In this document: positions 17,203 through 30,192 of the stretch, piece after piece | Position numbering within the stretch: position 1 is the first letter of the stretch | How the letters are laid out: every line of letters starts with the position of its first letter | Assembly (NCBI RefSeq): GCF_000687755.1 | Contig: NZ_JHXN01000008.1 | Location: 1 to 64,000 of the forward strand | Length of the DNA stretch: 64,000 nucleotides | From: Taylorella asinigenitalis ATCC 700933 | GTDB taxonomy: Bacteria > Pseudomonadota > Gammaproteobacteria > Burkholderiales > Burkholderiaceae_B | Direction of reading: 5' to 3' | Translations under genes and position numbers: made by a program | Notes under the pieces: generated by a model | The model's database searches: none | Told to the model about the DNA's origin: nothing | Seen by the model: only the letters and a program-made list of their open reading frames with translations

Positions 17203-18960
17203 GTTTTCAATCTTGATTTTGTCCGCTTCGGATCCGAGGATGACTTCGTATGTTCTAAGCCTATCTCCTCTGAAGACGCTCACTGATACTGATTCTTCGG
17301 GGCCATAGCCTTTGAGCAGGTCCTCCCACTTATCGCTTTTCGCTTTGATACCGTCTATTGCGATAAGCTCATCCTTCGCAGAGATGCCTGCTTTGGCCGC
17401 CGCCCCGTCTGCGTATACGTTTGCAAAGAAGATGCGGCCGCATTCTGTCTTTAATTTCGCATTCATGGTGGCTGCATTTGATTTTTCCGTGCTTAACTTT
17501 AGGCCTAACTTCTCTAACATCTCTTTTAGTGGCAATGCCTCCGCCTCATACGCCCACGCTTTTATTTCATCGAACATATGAATGCCAGTTGCTTCCTCGA
17601 TTAAATCGATGATATTGAAATCATTGCCACAGCTAGGTTTTTCGATAGATAAAATTCCACCTCGCTCATCAATATCTCGTGCGTAAAAATTCTCGCCCAA
17701 TTTTTTCCAGATATGGCTTAGTACCTTCTCTAAAGAATGACCCTGAGAGCGCAAATGCAAATCGATGCATAACGCGACCAACGCACCCTTCGCATAATAG
17801 CTGACAATGCTATTGGCCGCATTCTCATCTTGTTTGTAGTACTTTGTCCACGCCTCAAATGAGCTCTGAGCCGTCGACTGCATGCGATAGCCGGCAACGC
17901 TAAACACATCACTGTATGTTTTCGATAGGATTTCGAGGTATTTTTCAGGGGTGATAAGCGAGGTCATTGCCAACAGCAAATCATCAAAATACGATGTAAA
18001 CCCTTCAAATATCCACAAAGTATGAATCGGATGCATGCCATCAAGTAGCAATCGCTTATGCTCCGCTGGCACAATCCGCTTCACAAGCCACGTATGAAAA
18101 TACTCATGGCTCACAAGCCCCAGAAATCGCACATATCCGTCATCAGGCTCGCCCATATTCTTAGTTGGCAATGTATTCCGCGGACATATCAAGGCCGTAC
18201 TCGAACGATGCTCCAAGCCGCCATACGAATTTTCCGTAACATGCGTCAAAAACACGTAGCGCTCAGAAGTGTCCAGAAACGCAGCTCGCTTATTTTGTGG
18301 ATCGAACAGCTCAATTTCGCGCTCGCAAATTTTCTTCGTATCCGCTGCAATCCTCTCTAAATCTATATTTGGCAATGCCCCCGCAAACGCCATCAAGTGC
18401 TCCGCTCCATGAGCTTTAAAAGATACGGTAAGTGGGGTGCCAATTTCAACAGGACTATCGATAAGCTCAAAATAATCCCTCGCAAGATAACGCCCACAAG
18501 AGAATTCGGGCGTTTGCGAATGTCGTTGCAAGGATGTGTATACTTTCCAATTCGCATCGAACCCTTCGATATCCAGAGTGCAGGGAGCATATTCATATCC
18601 GCGAATAGCAAAAAACAAGCTTGTGCCATTAAAGAATGCGTGCGTATCATCCACATGGGCAGCACGCACCGACAAATCATATGCATATACAAGATAGGTG
18701 ATTTTTATATCTTCGTTGGGTGCAGCATTAAGTTCATATGAATGTGGGTCTATGGCAATGCCATTGAGTTTAAGATTAATTATGTGTTTTGAGAAATCTC
18801 TTATCATATAGGAGCCAGGTGTCCATTGGGGGAAATAAATTTCTAATTTATTTTCTTTTGTTTGAGCCTCTTGAAGAGGGTTTTTAAAGCTCATTTCTAC
18901 AGATAAAAGATGCTCGGAAAGTTTGTGGGGTTTAACCTTATATAAAACAGTAAAAGCCAT
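17158..18960 (-). CDS. M61 glycyl aminopeptidase-like protease with PDZ domain
   Basis: The frame opens at 19047, but MAFTVLYKV at 18960 is the family-like start (600 residues). After an N-terminal beta domain come the zinc motif VSHEYFHTW (HExxH) near residue 275 and the downstream FEGFTSYFDDL. A PDZ domain (about 490-575) ends the protein: KLGLKLS and GISAKDELIAIDGI. No signal peptide, so probably cytoplasmic. Its 3' end lies inside the convergent TRAP gene. Several GGCAATG repeats lie in it. Confidence 0.9.
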   Translation of the reverse strand: MAFTVLYKVKPHKLSEHLLSVEMSFKNPLQEAQTKENKLEIYFPQWTPGSYMIRDFSKHIINLKLNGIAIDPHSYELNAAPNEDIKITYLVYAYDLSVRAAHVDDTHAFFNGTSLFFAIRGYEYAPCTLDIEGFDANWKVYTSLQRHSQTPEFSCGRYLARDYFELIDSPVEIGTPLTVSFKAHGAEHLMAFAGALPNIDLERIAADTKKICEREIELFDPQNKRAAFLDTSERYVFLTHVTENSYGGLEHRSSTALICPRNTLPTKNMGEPDDGYVRFLGLVSHEYFHTWLVKRIVPAEHKRLLLDGMHPIHTLWIFEGFTSYFDDLLLAMTSLITPEKYLEILSKTYSDVFSVAGYRMQSTAQSSFEAWTKYYKQDENAANSIVSYYAKGALVALCIDLHLRSQGHSLEKVLSHIWKKLGENFYARDIDERGGILSIEKPSCGNDFNIIDLIEEATGIHMFDEIKAWAYEAEALPLKEMLEKLGLKLSTEKSNAATMNAKLKTECGRIFFANVYADGAAAKAGISAKDELIAIDGIKAKSDKWEDLLKGYGPEESVSVSVFRGDRLRTYEVILGSEADKIKIENSGSSPNFFDQILAK

Positions 18961-18991
18961 AAAATTATTTTTATTAAAGCGATTTTTGTAT

Positions 18992-19020
18992 TTTACATTT
19001 AACATAAAACTAGATATACT
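18992..19020 (+). promoter_or_regulatory. Sigma-70-like promoter of the ATP synthase operon
   Basis: TTTACA, a 17-base spacer and TATACT, placed 43 bases before the TTG start of atpI. The only strong candidate ahead of the operon. Confidence 0.6.
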
Positions 19021-19062
19021 TATGTCAGTTTTGAGTTCGCAAAACATTAGGGATTTTATCTA

Positions 19063-19473
19063 TTGGAAGCTTATAAACTCACGGCCGAGGAGCGTCTTAG
19101 ATTAGATGCACAAGCTTCACGTGGATTAATCTGGGTTGTGATATCTCAGCTTATATTCCTCCTTGCAGTATCAGCTTTATTCGCATTGTTCGCTTCGTGG
19201 AATCATGCTTACTGGTCATGTATAGGAGGATTAGCTTATTTAATACCTTCAGCTTTTGTCGTATTGCGTATGATTTTACGCATCTACTCTGGTAGGATGG
19301 CTTCATTTGGAGGTTTATTTGTAGCTGAGGGTATTAAGGTCTTTGGGACCTTAATGATTTTGTGGTTGGTTGTACGGAATTTCGGCAATTCTATTATGTG
19401 GTTGCCTTTATTAGTTGGCTTAATTGCAACTATGAAATCATACTTCCTTCTTATTGTTTTGAATAAATTTTAG
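19063..19473 (+). CDS. atpI: ATP synthase subunit I
   Basis: 136 residues from a TTG start, preceded by AGGGA. Four membrane spans; the opening (EERLRLDAQASRGLIWVVISQ) and position ahead of atpB identify it. AtpI assists assembly of the c-ring. An alternative ATG at 19022 is in another frame and gives a short shadow only. Confidence 0.85.
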   Translation: MEAYKLTAEERLRLDAQASRGLIWVVISQLIFLLAVSALFALFASWNHAYWSCIGGLAYLIPSAFVVLRMILRIYSGRMASFGGLFVAEGIKVFGTLMILWLVVRNFGNSIMWLPLLVGLIATMKSYFLLIVLNKF

Positions 19474-19506
19474 TTCTTATATAGCCTTTTTAGCAGGAGT
19501 TTTTTG

Positions 19507-20391
19507 ATGGCAGCAGCAGGTGCATCACCACAGCAAGCGTACATACAGCACCATCTAGGACATTTAAATAATTTTGGGCATCCCCAAGATACTATCGCTA
19601 ACTTCAGCTATATAAATTACGATTCTATTTTTTGGTCCGTTCTTATGGGCCTTATCGTAATCGGCCTTTTATACATGGCTGCTCGTCGCTCAACTTCTGG
19701 TGTGCCTTCTCGTTTTCAAGCGGCTGTTGAAATGGTCGTTGAGATGGTTTCTGATCAGGCTAAAAGCATTATCCCTAATGAAAACTCTCGCAAGTTTGTA
19801 GCACCATTAGCTCTTACTGTTTTCCTGTGGATTACTTTAATGAATGCTCTAGACTTAGTGCCTGTAGATTTGGCTGGTCAATTATATAACTGGCTAGGTC
19901 TTGCTGGTGATCACCATCATCCAGGTCCTTTGTATTATCACCGTATTTTACCTACTGCCGATTTAAATATCCCTTTAGCTATGTCTATGGGTGTATTGCT
20001 CCTCTCCTTATATTACGGAGCAAAAATTCACGGCTTAGGTCATTTTATTGTCGGATTATTTACAGCACCTTTCCACGCAAAAGGTATCACTGCTATTTTA
20101 TTAGCTCCAGCAAATTTTGCATTAAACATTATTGAGTATGCTGCTAAAACTGTATCATTAGGCATGCGGTTATTCGGAAACATGTTTGCTGGCGAACTCG
20201 TATTCATGTTGATCGCTTTATTAGGCGGTGCATGGACTGGATTCAATGCATTGAGTATTGGATTGGGTGTTGGTCATGTTCTGGCTGGATCCGTTTGGGC
20301 AATTTTCCATATCATGATTATCTTGCTTCAAGCGTTTATCTTTATGATGCTGACTCTAGTTTATATTGGTCAAGCTCATGAGGGACACTAA
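19507..20391 (+). CDS. atpB: ATP synthase Fo subunit a
   Basis: 294 residues from ATG 19507. Five or six membrane helices. The essential Arg lies in [16 protein letters not shown], and a late helix carries [19 protein letters not shown]. Subunit a forms the proton half-channels against the c-ring. The His-rich loop [10 protein letters not shown] after the second helix is typical of betaproteobacterial AtpB. Confidence 0.97.
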   Translation: MAAAGASPQQAYIQHHLGHLNNFGHPQDTIANFSYINYDSIFWSVLMGLIVIGLLYMAARRSTSGVPSRFQAAVEMVVEMVSDQAKSIIPNENSRKFVAPLALTVFLWITLMNALDLVPVDLAGQLYNWLGLAGDHHHPGPLYYHRILPTADLNIPLAMSMGVLLLSLYYGAKIHGLGHFIVGLFTAPFHAKGITAILLAPANFALNIIEYAAKTVSLGMRLFGNMFAGELVFMLIALLGGAWTGFNALSIGLGVGHVLAGSVWAIFHIMIILLQAFIFMMLTLVYIGQAHEGH

Positions 20392-20415
20392 GTTTATTAT
20401 TTTTTAATCTGTTAA

Positions 20416-20685
<270 letters not shown>

Positions 20686-20772
20686 TAGCACGATTTGTAA
20701 GTACTGACCATGAATTGTCTTGGTCAGTTGTATGATAGATGATCTATCTAATATAGCAAAAGGAAAACGACC

Positions 20773-21243
20773 GTGAATTTAAATGCGACGCTCTTTTTCC
20801 AGATGATCGTATTCTTTGTATTGGCATGGTTCACGATGAAATTTGTGTGGCCACCGCTAATTAAAGCTATTGACGAACGTCGTAAAAAGATTGCAGAAGG
20901 CTTGGCTGCCGCAGATAAAGGTAAATCAGACTTAGCTCAAGCACAGGCTCGTATCACTCAAATTGAACAGTCAGCAAAAGCGGATAATCAATCTCGTTTA
21001 GCTGAAGCAGAGAAGCAATCTGCTCAAATAATTAGTGATGCACGCGAGGAAGCGGAAGCTGAACGTGCACGCATTCTTGCTCAAGCTAAGCAAGATGCAG
21101 AGTTAGAAGTTCAACGTCTAAAAGATTCGTTACGTGATGATGTTGCTTATTTAGCAGTAAAAGGTGCTGAGCAAATCTTGCGTAGAGAAGTAGACGCTGA
21201 GGCTCATTCTGATTTGTTAAATCAACTCAAAGCTGAGCTTTAA
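20773..21243 (+). CDS. atpF: ATP synthase Fo subunit b
   Basis: 156 residues from a GTG start with AGGAAAACG ahead. One N-terminal membrane helix, [22 protein letters not shown], then a long charged coiled coil that forms the peripheral stalk with the delta subunit. Confidence 0.96.
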   Translation: MNLNATLFFQMIVFFVLAWFTMKFVWPPLIKAIDERRKKIAEGLAAADKGKSDLAQAQARITQIEQSAKADNQSRLAEAEKQSAQIISDAREEAEAERARILAQAKQDAELEVQRLKDSLRDDVAYLAVKGAEQILRREVDAEAHSDLLNQLKAEL

Positions 21244-21254
21244 TTAGGATAAGT

Positions 21255-21797
21255 ATGGCTGAACTATCAACACTAGCTAGACCTTATGCAGAGGCGATTT
21301 ATGGAACTGCACAAAATACTAATGCAGTATCTACTTGGTCTCCTATTTTGGAAGAATTGGCTCAACTAGCATCTCACGAGGATGTGGTAGCTATGCTTCA
21401 TGACCCTTTGCTTTCGAAAGAACAAAGAAAAAAAGTTTTTCTTGATTTAATTTCAACTCAAGACAAACCGAAAGAGTTAGAAGAGTTTGTTGAAGTTTTG
21501 ATCATTAATAATAGGGTTGAAGCTCTACCAGAAATCGCTGAGTTATATGAAATTTTAAAAAGCAAGAATGAAGGGTCGGCAGTAGCTCAGATTATCACTG
21601 CTTTTGAAATAAGCGATTCGCAGTTGAACGAAATTTTAAGCGGTCTCGAAAGAAAGTTTGGAACTAAGCTTAAGCCAGAAGTTATTATCGACAAATCAAT
21701 TATAGGTGGCATCCGCGTTGTAGTGGGTGACCAGGTTTTAGACACATCCGTGCAAGCTCAATTGGAGCGTTTGCGCGAGTCCTTGGCAGCACAATAG
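21255..21797 (+). CDS. atpH: ATP synthase F1 subunit delta
   Basis: 180 residues. N-terminal helical domain (ARPYAEAIYGTAQN) and the C-terminal IIGGIRVVVGDQVLDTSV motif that binds subunit b. AGGATAAGT precedes the ATG. Confidence 0.95.
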   Translation: MAELSTLARPYAEAIYGTAQNTNAVSTWSPILEELAQLASHEDVVAMLHDPLLSKEQRKKVFLDLISTQDKPKELEEFVEVLIINNRVEALPEIAELYEILKSKNEGSAVAQIITAFEISDSQLNEILSGLERKFGTKLKPEVIIDKSIIGGIRVVVGDQVLDTSVQAQLERLRESLAAQ

Positions 21798-21829
21798 TGG
21801 CCAAGTAACAAGGGTTTCAGGAGTATAAA

Positions 21830-23371
21830 ATGCAACTCAATCCGTCAGAAATCAGTGATTTATTGCAAAGCCGCATCCAAGGTCTTAATGCATCCACTGA
21901 CGTACGTACTCAGGGTACTGTAGTTTCAGTAACAGATGGTATTACCCGTATTCACGGCTTATCTGATGTTATGCAAGGGGAGATGTTAGAGTTCCCAAAT
22001 AACACTTACGGTCTTGCACTAAACTTAGAGAGAGACTCAGTTGGTGCCGTTATTTTGGGTAACTATATTGGTATATCTGAGGGTGACCAAGTTAAAACAA
22101 CTGGTCGCATTCTTGAAGTACCCGTTGGTCCTGAACTTTTAGGTCGTGTGGTTAATACACTTGGTATGCCTATCGACGGAAAGGGCCCTATTAATGCTCA
22201 AATGACTGACGTAATCGAGAAAGTTGCTCCTGGTGTAATCGATCGTCAATCAGTGTCACAACCTCTTCAAACTGGTATTAAATCAATCGACTCCATGGTG
22301 CCTATCGGTCGTGGTCAACGTGAGTTGATTATTGGTGACCGTCAAACAGGTAAAACTGCTGTAGCTGTAGACGCAATCCTTAATCAAAAAGGCACAGGCG
22401 TTAAATGTATTTATGTAGCAGTTGGTCAAAAAGCTTCTACAGTTAACAACGTGGTTCGTACTCTAGAAGAGCATGGTGCTATGGAGTACACAATTGTAGT
22501 TTCTGCTACTGCTTCTGAATCTGCTGCTATGCAATATCTTGCTCCATATGCTGGATGCACTATGGGTGAGTACTTCAGAGATCGTGGAGAAGATGCACTA
22601 ATTATTTATGATGATTTGACTAAGCAAGCATGGGCCTATCGTCAAGTATCACTTCTACTTCGTCGTCCACCTGGTCGTGAAGCATATCCAGGTGATATTT
22701 TCTATTTACACTCTCGTCTTCTAGAACGTGCAGCTCGCGTAAATACAGATTACGTAGAAAAGTTTACTAAAGGTGAAGTAACAGGAAAAACTGGGTCATT
22801 GACAGCATTGCCAATCATTGAAACTCAAGCAGGTGACGTATCTGCATTCGTACCTACAAACGTAATTTCAATTACGGACGGTCAAATCTTCCTTGAAACT
22901 GACTTATTTAATGCAGGTGTTCGTCCAGCGATTAACGCGGGTGTATCAGTATCACGTGTGGGTGGTTCGGCACAAACTAAAGTAGTTAAAAAACTATCAG
23001 GTGGTATTCGTACTGACTTGGCTCAGTACCGTGAATTGGCAGCATTCTCTCAATTCGCATCAGATCTTGATGAAGCAACTCGTCGTCAATTGGAACGCGG
23101 TAAACGTGTAGTTGAATTATTAAAACAACCGCAATATCAACCTCTTAAAGTTTGGGAACTTGCTATTTCTCTATATGCAGTAAATAACGGTTACTTAGAT
23201 GATATTAAAGTTGAAGATGTTCTTCATTTCGAGAAACTTCTAAAAGATCATTTAGAGCGTTCTCATAAAGATATTATCGATGATATCGAGAGCAAAAAAG
23301 AGCTTACAAAAGAAAATGAAGCTAAGCTTAAGGAAGCTATTGCCAACTTTAAGAAAAATAGTTCATTCTAA
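21830..23371 (+). CDS. atpA: ATP synthase F1 subunit alpha
   Basis: 513 residues, full length. Walker A GDRQTGKT near residue 170, [20 protein letters not shown] for the Walker B strand, and the Arg-containing VSRVGGSAQ region with the catalytic Arg finger. It holds the non-catalytic nucleotide sites of the F1 hexamer. Confidence 0.98.
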   Translation: MQLNPSEISDLLQSRIQGLNASTDVRTQGTVVSVTDGITRIHGLSDVMQGEMLEFPNNTYGLALNLERDSVGAVILGNYIGISEGDQVKTTGRILEVPVGPELLGRVVNTLGMPIDGKGPINAQMTDVIEKVAPGVIDRQSVSQPLQTGIKSIDSMVPIGRGQRELIIGDRQTGKTAVAVDAILNQKGTGVKCIYVAVGQKASTVNNVVRTLEEHGAMEYTIVVSATASESAAMQYLAPYAGCTMGEYFRDRGEDALIIYDDLTKQAWAYRQVSLLLRRPPGREAYPGDIFYLHSRLLERAARVNTDYVEKFTKGEVTGKTGSLTALPIIETQAGDVSAFVPTNVISITDGQIFLETDLFNAGVRPAINAGVSVSRVGGSAQTKVVKKLSGGIRTDLAQYRELAAFSQFASDLDEATRRQLERGKRVVELLKQPQYQPLKVWELAISLYAVNNGYLDDIKVEDVLHFEKLLKDHLERSHKDIIDDIESKKELTKENEAKLKEAIANFKKNSSF

Positions 23372-23384
23372 TTTAGGAATCTAA

Positions 23385-24293
23385 ATGGCTGGAATTAAGG
23401 AAATCCGTAAAAAGATAAAGAGTGTTCAAAATACTCGTAAGATCACAAAAGCGATGGAGATGGTTGCTGCATCTAAGATGCGTAAAGCTCAGGATCGCAT
23501 GAAAGCTGGTCGTCCATATACGGAAAAAATTCGTACTATTGCCATGCATATGATGATGACTAACCCAGACTACAGCCACGCTTATCTTGAAGAGCGTAAA
23601 AATCAGAAAAAAGTCGGGGTTGTCCTAATCACTACAGATAAAGGCTTGTGCGGCGGTTTAAATACCAATATCACACGCCTTATGGTTAATCGTCTTAAAG
23701 AATTTAATGCTCAAAATATTGAGATTCAAGCTACGGCTTTTGGAAGTAAAGGTATAGGATTTTTACAAAGAGCTGGTGTAGAGATTGTTTCTGAGCAAGT
23801 TAATTTAGGCGACAAACCAAATTTAGAATTGCTTATTGGTGCTTTGAAAGTACAGATTGATGATTATATGGAAGGAAGGATAGATGCCTTGTACATTGCC
23901 ACTAGCCAATTCATCAATACTATGCGTCAGGTTCCATCTTTCTTTAGACTTTTGCCGCTGCCAGATGGTTTAGAGGATCCGTTTGCGACAGAAGTGGGGA
24001 CTATTCAGGCAGAGGAAGAGCTTAAGCAAGAATATAGTTGGGATTACATTTTCGAGCCAAATGTTCAGGAAGTAATCGATGATTTATTGCATCGTTATGT
24101 TGAAGGTGTGGTCTATCAATCTGTTGCGGAAAACATGGCTTCAGAGCAATCTGCACGTATGGTCGCTATGAAAGCCGCATCAGATAATGCTAAGAAAGTT
24201 ATTAACGAGCTTCAGTTGGAATACAACAAAACTCGTCAAGCAGCAATTACAAAAGAAATTTCAGAAATCGTGGGAGGTGCCGCAGCTGTTTAA
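23385..24293 (+). CDS. atpG: ATP synthase F1 subunit gamma
   Basis: 302 residues: the rotor shaft. N-terminal [28 protein letters not shown] (shortened: [18 protein letters not shown]) and C-terminal [20 protein letters not shown] helices are diagnostic. One CATTGCCAC repeat lies inside. Confidence 0.97.
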   Translation: MAGIKEIRKKIKSVQNTRKITKAMEMVAASKMRKAQDRMKAGRPYTEKIRTIAMHMMMTNPDYSHAYLEERKNQKKVGVVLITTDKGLCGGLNTNITRLMVNRLKEFNAQNIEIQATAFGSKGIGFLQRAGVEIVSEQVNLGDKPNLELLIGALKVQIDDYMEGRIDALYIATSQFINTMRQVPSFFRLLPLPDGLEDPFATEVGTIQAEEELKQEYSWDYIFEPNVQEVIDDLLHRYVEGVVYQSVAENMASEQSARMVAMKAASDNAKKVINELQLEYNKTRQAAITKEISEIVGGAAAV

Positions 24294-24324
24294 TCAGCAT
24301 AAGCGTTGCCCGATGTTTATTTAA

Positions 24325-25737
<1,413 letters not shown>

Positions 25738-25752
25738 TTAAAAGGAAATTTT

Positions 25753-26181
25753 ATGTCGACTAAGACTTTAAAAGTTGACGTAGTTAGTGCGGAAGAGAGC
25801 ATGTTCTCAGGAACTGCAAAAATGGTTGTTCTTCCAGGGGTGACTGGAGAGTTGGGTGTATTGCCAGGGCATACTCCACTAATCTCTCGTGTTAAGCCTG
25901 GTCGAGTAAAAATCACTCGCGAAGATGGCTCTGAGGAGACTTTGTTCGTTGCGGGTGGTTTGCTTGAGGTTCAACCATTTGCTGTGACTGTGCTTGCTGA
26001 TACTGTTGTTCGTATGGAAGATCTTGACGAACAAAAAGCTCTTGAAGCACGCAAAAAAGCAGAAGAATCTCGTAAGAAAGCTACTTCACGCGAAGAGATT
26101 GCAGTTATTGAACGCGAACTTGAGATGCTTGCAGCTCAAGCACATTATGCTAGAGTGTATACAGAGAAAGTTAAGAAATAA
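25753..26181 (+). CDS. atpC: ATP synthase F1 subunit epsilon
   Basis: 142 residues: N-terminal beta sandwich ([21 protein letters not shown]) and C-terminal helical hairpin ([18 protein letters not shown]) that can inhibit ATP hydrolysis. Last gene of the operon. Confidence 0.96.
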   Translation: MSTKTLKVDVVSAEESMFSGTAKMVVLPGVTGELGVLPGHTPLISRVKPGRVKITREDGSEETLFVAGGLLEVQPFAVTVLADTVVRMEDLDEQKALEARKKAEESRKKATSREEIAVIERELEMLAAQAHYARVYTEKVKK

Positions 26182-26206
26182 TTTTTTCTTTTTGTTTTAT
26201 AAAAGG

Positions 26207-26232
26207 CCGCCTAATTGTAAGGCGGTTTTTTT
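26207..26232 (+). terminator. Rho-independent terminator of the atp operon
   Basis: CCGCCT, seven-base loop, AGGCGG, then seven T. It starts 26 bases after the atpC stop. Confidence 0.9.
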
Positions 26233-26294
26233 ATGGTGTATTGATTTTTTTTGTCGCAGAAAATGTAGAATAATATGCATTTTCGTCTTTAAGT

Positions 26295-26621
26295 CTACAA
26301 ATAATCTATGATTTCAGGTCTTTTTTCAATCAAATTTAAAAGTTTAAGAGCACAACCACTAGGGTTTCTTTGGCCCTGTTCCCATGACTTTAGTGTACTT
26401 GTAGAAACTCCTATTTGATTTGCAAATTGGCTTTGAGATAGGCCAACTTTTTTTCTTATATTTGAAACCCTATTTTTATCAATAACAGTTTTTCTAGCAA
26501 AAACTTTGTTCTTGCATTGAATTAAAGAGGCTTTCAATTCTTTTTTGTGATTTTTTAGTTCAGGATCGTCTTGTATTAGGGCATTTAAAATGCTGTCGAC
26601 ATCAAAATTACTGGCTTTCAT
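26295..26621 (-). CDS. Helix-turn-helix antitoxin (HigA/NadS-like)
   Basis: 108 residues. The C-terminal half is a Cro/C1-type HTH: IRKKVGLSQSQFANQIGVST, then LKSWEQGQRNPSG. The N-terminal half (residues 1-55) would hold the toxin-contact region. It follows the toxin gene by 28 bases; toxin-first order is characteristic of HigBA-type modules. It probably represses its own promoter through the palindrome at 26938-26951. Confidence 0.8.
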   Translation of the reverse strand: MKASNFDVDSILNALIQDDPELKNHKKELKASLIQCKNKVFARKTVIDKNRVSNIRKKVGLSQSQFANQIGVSTSTLKSWEQGQRNPSGCALKLLNLIEKRPEIIDYL

Positions 26622-26649
26622 TATTTCTCCTGACTAAACCTTCTATAAA

Positions 26650-26925
26650 TTAGGATTTTAAATTGCTAATCTCAGATTTCCTATAGATATAAAGTAGATA
26701 AATTTCCCCATGCATTAAATTGATTTTATAAATTACCCTCAACCCAGCTCTTTTTCCTGTATTATTTATTTCCCAACGAAATTTTCTACAAACGCCACTT
26801 GCAGGTATAACATCTCCGATATAAGGATTTAAGGAAAGATAAGAACATAATTTTAGTCTTTCTTCAGTTGAAAGTAACTTATCTACTTTTGATATAAAGA
26901 TATCTGTCTCATAAATTGTATACAT
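26650..26925 (-). CDS. RelE/HigB-family toxin
   Basis: 91 residues of the RelE-like mRNA interferase fold: short helices (DIFISKVDKLLSTEERLKLC), GDVIPASGVCRKFRWEINN, GKRAGLRVIYKI and EIYLLYIYRKSE. The Arg/Lys cluster matches the ribosome-dependent RNases of this family. First gene of the pair; its ATG is preceded by a 14-bp palindrome. Confidence 0.8.
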   Translation of the reverse strand: MYTIYETDIFISKVDKLLSTEERLKLCSYLSLNPYIGDVIPASGVCRKFRWEINNTGKRAGLRVIYKINLMHGEIYLLYIYRKSEISNLKS

Positions 26926-26937
26926 TTTAGCATCGTT

Positions 26938-26951
26938 TGTGTTCTAACACA
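26938..26951 (-). promoter_or_regulatory. Palindromic operator of the toxin-antitoxin operon
   Basis: TGTGTT-CT-AACACA is a perfect 6+2+6 inverted repeat located 13 bases before the toxin start codon, where an HTH antitoxin would bind. Inferred from position and symmetry. Confidence 0.6.
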
Positions 26952-27086
26952 TTTGTATTTCTGTTATTTTCAATTCTGTGCTGGAGAAAGAGGGCGGGAA
27001 CATTGCCACCTTTAGGAGATGTATTGTTTTTATGTGTGAGTGGATTTTATGGGCTTATCGTTTTATTAATTTTAGGCCCAGTACAT

Positions 27087-27113
27087 AAAAAAGCTCGACG
27101 TTTCCGCCGAGCC
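27087..27113 (-). terminator. Rho-independent terminator of the TRAP operon
   Basis: Minus strand GCTCGGCG-GAAA-CGTCGAGC (one wobble) followed by six T, 15 bases beyond the dctM stop. The GAAA tetraloop adds stability. Confidence 0.85.
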
Positions 27114-27127
27114 CCAATGAATGCATT

Positions 27128-28411
27128 CTAATTCTGACCAATCACATTCGGAAGCCAAATCGAAATCTCTGGAACGTATGTAATCAAAATCAAGAACAAA
27201 AGCATAATCATCAGCCATGGAAGCGTCGCACGAATCACTTTCTCGACAGGCAGCTTTGTAATCGCAGATGATACAAAAAGATTCAATCCGACAGGAGGCG
27301 TAATCAGGCCAATCTCCATATTTACAACCATCATTACACCAAAGTGAATTGGATCGATACCTAGTTGAGTGGCAATAGGGAAGAGAATCGGCACCATAAT
27401 CAAAATAATCGCTGATGGTTCCATAAACGCACCAGCAACTAGCAGTATCAAGTTAACTACAATCAAGAACTGCCATGCTTCAAGATTCATATCTGCAACG
27501 ATGCGTGTGATATCTTGAGGAATGTTTTCCGTAGTCAATACATGTGCAAATAACATCGCATTTGCAATGATAAACATAAGCATTACGCTTAGTTTTGCAG
27601 CCTCGAGAACTACACGTGGACACTCTTTTAGCTTAATATCTTTGTATACAAACACAGCCACAAAAAACGAATATGCCGCCGCAACAGCCGCCGCTTCAGT
27701 TGCTGTAAATGCACCCGAATAAATCCCACCTAAAATAATAAATACAAGAATCAATCCCCACAATGCTTTGCGTGCTGAGATAATCCATTCACGGAAAGTA
27801 GCACGAGGTTGTGCAGGAAGATTTTTGCGACGTGCCACGATATAAATCGCAACCATAAGCACAGTACCAAGCAACAGCCCTGGTATCACGCCCGCCATAA
27901 ACAAGCGTCCCACAGATTGCTCAGTCACAGCCGCATACACGACCATCGTAATAGAAGGCGGAATCAGTATGCCCAAAGTCCCTGCATTTGTAACGATACC
28001 TGTGCCAAACTCTAGGGGATACCCAGAGCGAACCATGCCCGCAATCGTAATCGATCCAACAGCCGCCACCGTCGCAGGACTTGACCCTGACAATGCCGCA
28101 AACAACATGCACGACAACACCGACGCAATCGCCAAACCGCCGCGAATATGGCCTACCGTAGCATTTGCGAAATCGATTAATCGCTTAGCCACACCGCCTG
28201 TGGTCATAAATGCCCCTGCGAGCAAGAAAAACGGAATCGCAAGCAAAGTGTAGTGCTCTGAGGTTTCGAAGATTTTTACGGCAATCGAGGAAATCGAATC
28301 CGCACTAAAGAATAAAATGATAATGCTGCTAGATAGGCCTAATGAAAACGCAACGGGAACTCCCATCAACATAAAGAAGAAAAGAGTGCCAAATAAAACT
28401 AATATCGACAT
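27128..28411 (-). CDS. dctM: TRAP transporter large permease subunit (DctM)
   Basis: 427 residues, about 12 membrane helices, with family segments GVPVAFSLGLSS, AGAFMTTGGVAKRL, FAALSGSSPATVAAVGSI and the late MVVNMEIGLITPPVGLNLFV. It drives sodium-coupled uptake of the solute delivered by DctP. It begins two bases after dctQ ends. Confidence 0.95.
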   Translation of the reverse strand: MSILVLFGTLFFFMLMGVPVAFSLGLSSSIIILFFSADSISSIAVKIFETSEHYTLLAIPFFLLAGAFMTTGGVAKRLIDFANATVGHIRGGLAIASVLSCMLFAALSGSSPATVAAVGSITIAGMVRSGYPLEFGTGIVTNAGTLGILIPPSITMVVYAAVTEQSVGRLFMAGVIPGLLLGTVLMVAIYIVARRKNLPAQPRATFREWIISARKALWGLILVFIILGGIYSGAFTATEAAAVAAAYSFFVAVFVYKDIKLKECPRVVLEAAKLSVMLMFIIANAMLFAHVLTTENIPQDITRIVADMNLEAWQFLIVVNLILLVAGAFMEPSAIILIMVPILFPIATQLGIDPIHFGVMMVVNMEIGLITPPVGLNLFVSSAITKLPVEKVIRATLPWLMIMLLFLILITYVPEISIWLPNVIGQN

Positions 28412-28412
28412 T

Positions 28413-29021
28413 TTAAATTTTTCCTTCAGCTTGCAGTTTCAATGCATCTTCCGTTTCATCGGCCAAACCGATACTGTGTTGTTTGCCTTGCAAAATGCGA
28501 ATTAAAATTTCGACAAAGCGATAAATAAGCAATGCATAGCCAAGCAGCAAAATCAAACCAATATGCCAAAGCTTAATGCCAAACATCTCAAGATCTTCCG
28601 CTTCCACATCGGCCGTATACAAAGCATTCACCCACTCCCAAGCTGCATACACAACAATGCCACAATAAACAATACATAGAACTACAGCTACGGTGGCAAT
28701 GCTTCTCTGTACATTCAGTGGAAATCTTTTCGTCAGAATATCGATTCCTATATGTCCAGCCGTTCTTACTCCATATGAGGCACCTAAAAACACTAACACG
28801 GCACACAATAATTTCGTCAAAGCCAGTGTGTAAGTCATTGAAGAGGCTGCTTCCAAAATATAAATTCCCACATCTTCAAAAAATGAAATTTTCGACCCTA
28901 GCCATAAAAAGGGCTCGTAAAGTTTATTTAGCAAAACATATATGAACGTTACTAAAGTCATAGCCGACAGCCCGAAGATTAAGAAAAATTCTTCTAATCT
29001 GCTTAGCACTTTATTAGACAT
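28413..29021 (-). CDS. dctQ: TRAP transporter small permease subunit (DctQ)
   Basis: 202 residues from ATG 29021, five bases after GGTGG (the frame opens with a GTG at 29030). Four membrane helices and the family's GVRTAGHIGIDILTKRFP segment. Partner of DctM; the substrate is probably a C4-dicarboxylate, judged from DctP. Confidence 0.92.
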   Translation of the reverse strand: MSNKVLSRLEEFFLIFGLSAMTLVTFIYVLLNKLYEPFLWLGSKISFFEDVGIYILEAASSMTYTLALTKLLCAVLVFLGASYGVRTAGHIGIDILTKRFPLNVQRSIATVAVVLCIVYCGIVVYAAWEWVNALYTADVEAEDLEMFGIKLWHIGLILLLGYALLIYRFVEILIRILQGKQHSIGLADETEDALKLQAEGKI

Positions 29022-29041
29022 AATTACCACCTACTGCAATG

Positions 29042-29079
29042 AAAAAAGAGCCCCGTCGCTTATCGCAGCTTCAGGGCTC
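29042..29079 (-). terminator. Attenuator between dctP and dctQ
   Basis: Minus strand GAGCCC...GGGCTC with a 20-base partly paired loop, followed by six T, 25 bases beyond the dctP stop and 20 before dctQ. It would let the binding protein be made in excess over the permease. Confidence 0.75.
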
Positions 29080-29103
29080 GGGGGAGGAGTATTCAGTACC
29101 CTA

Positions 29104-30126
<1,023 letters not shown>

Positions 30127-30192
30127 CTACAATAAGCTATTTTTAAAATGAAGCCCTTAGTACATTCCCTTAAATTAAGGGAAAAACCTAGC

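Noticed and set aside
18721-18770. Local palindrome GGCAATGCCATTG as a terminator
   Set aside because: It is inside the M61 coding region and lacks a T run; better seen as one copy of the dispersed GGCAATG motif.
26937-27131. 64-codon plus-strand frame between the toxin gene and dctM
   Set aside because: It runs through the toxin operator at one end and the dctM terminator at the other, so it is probably chance.
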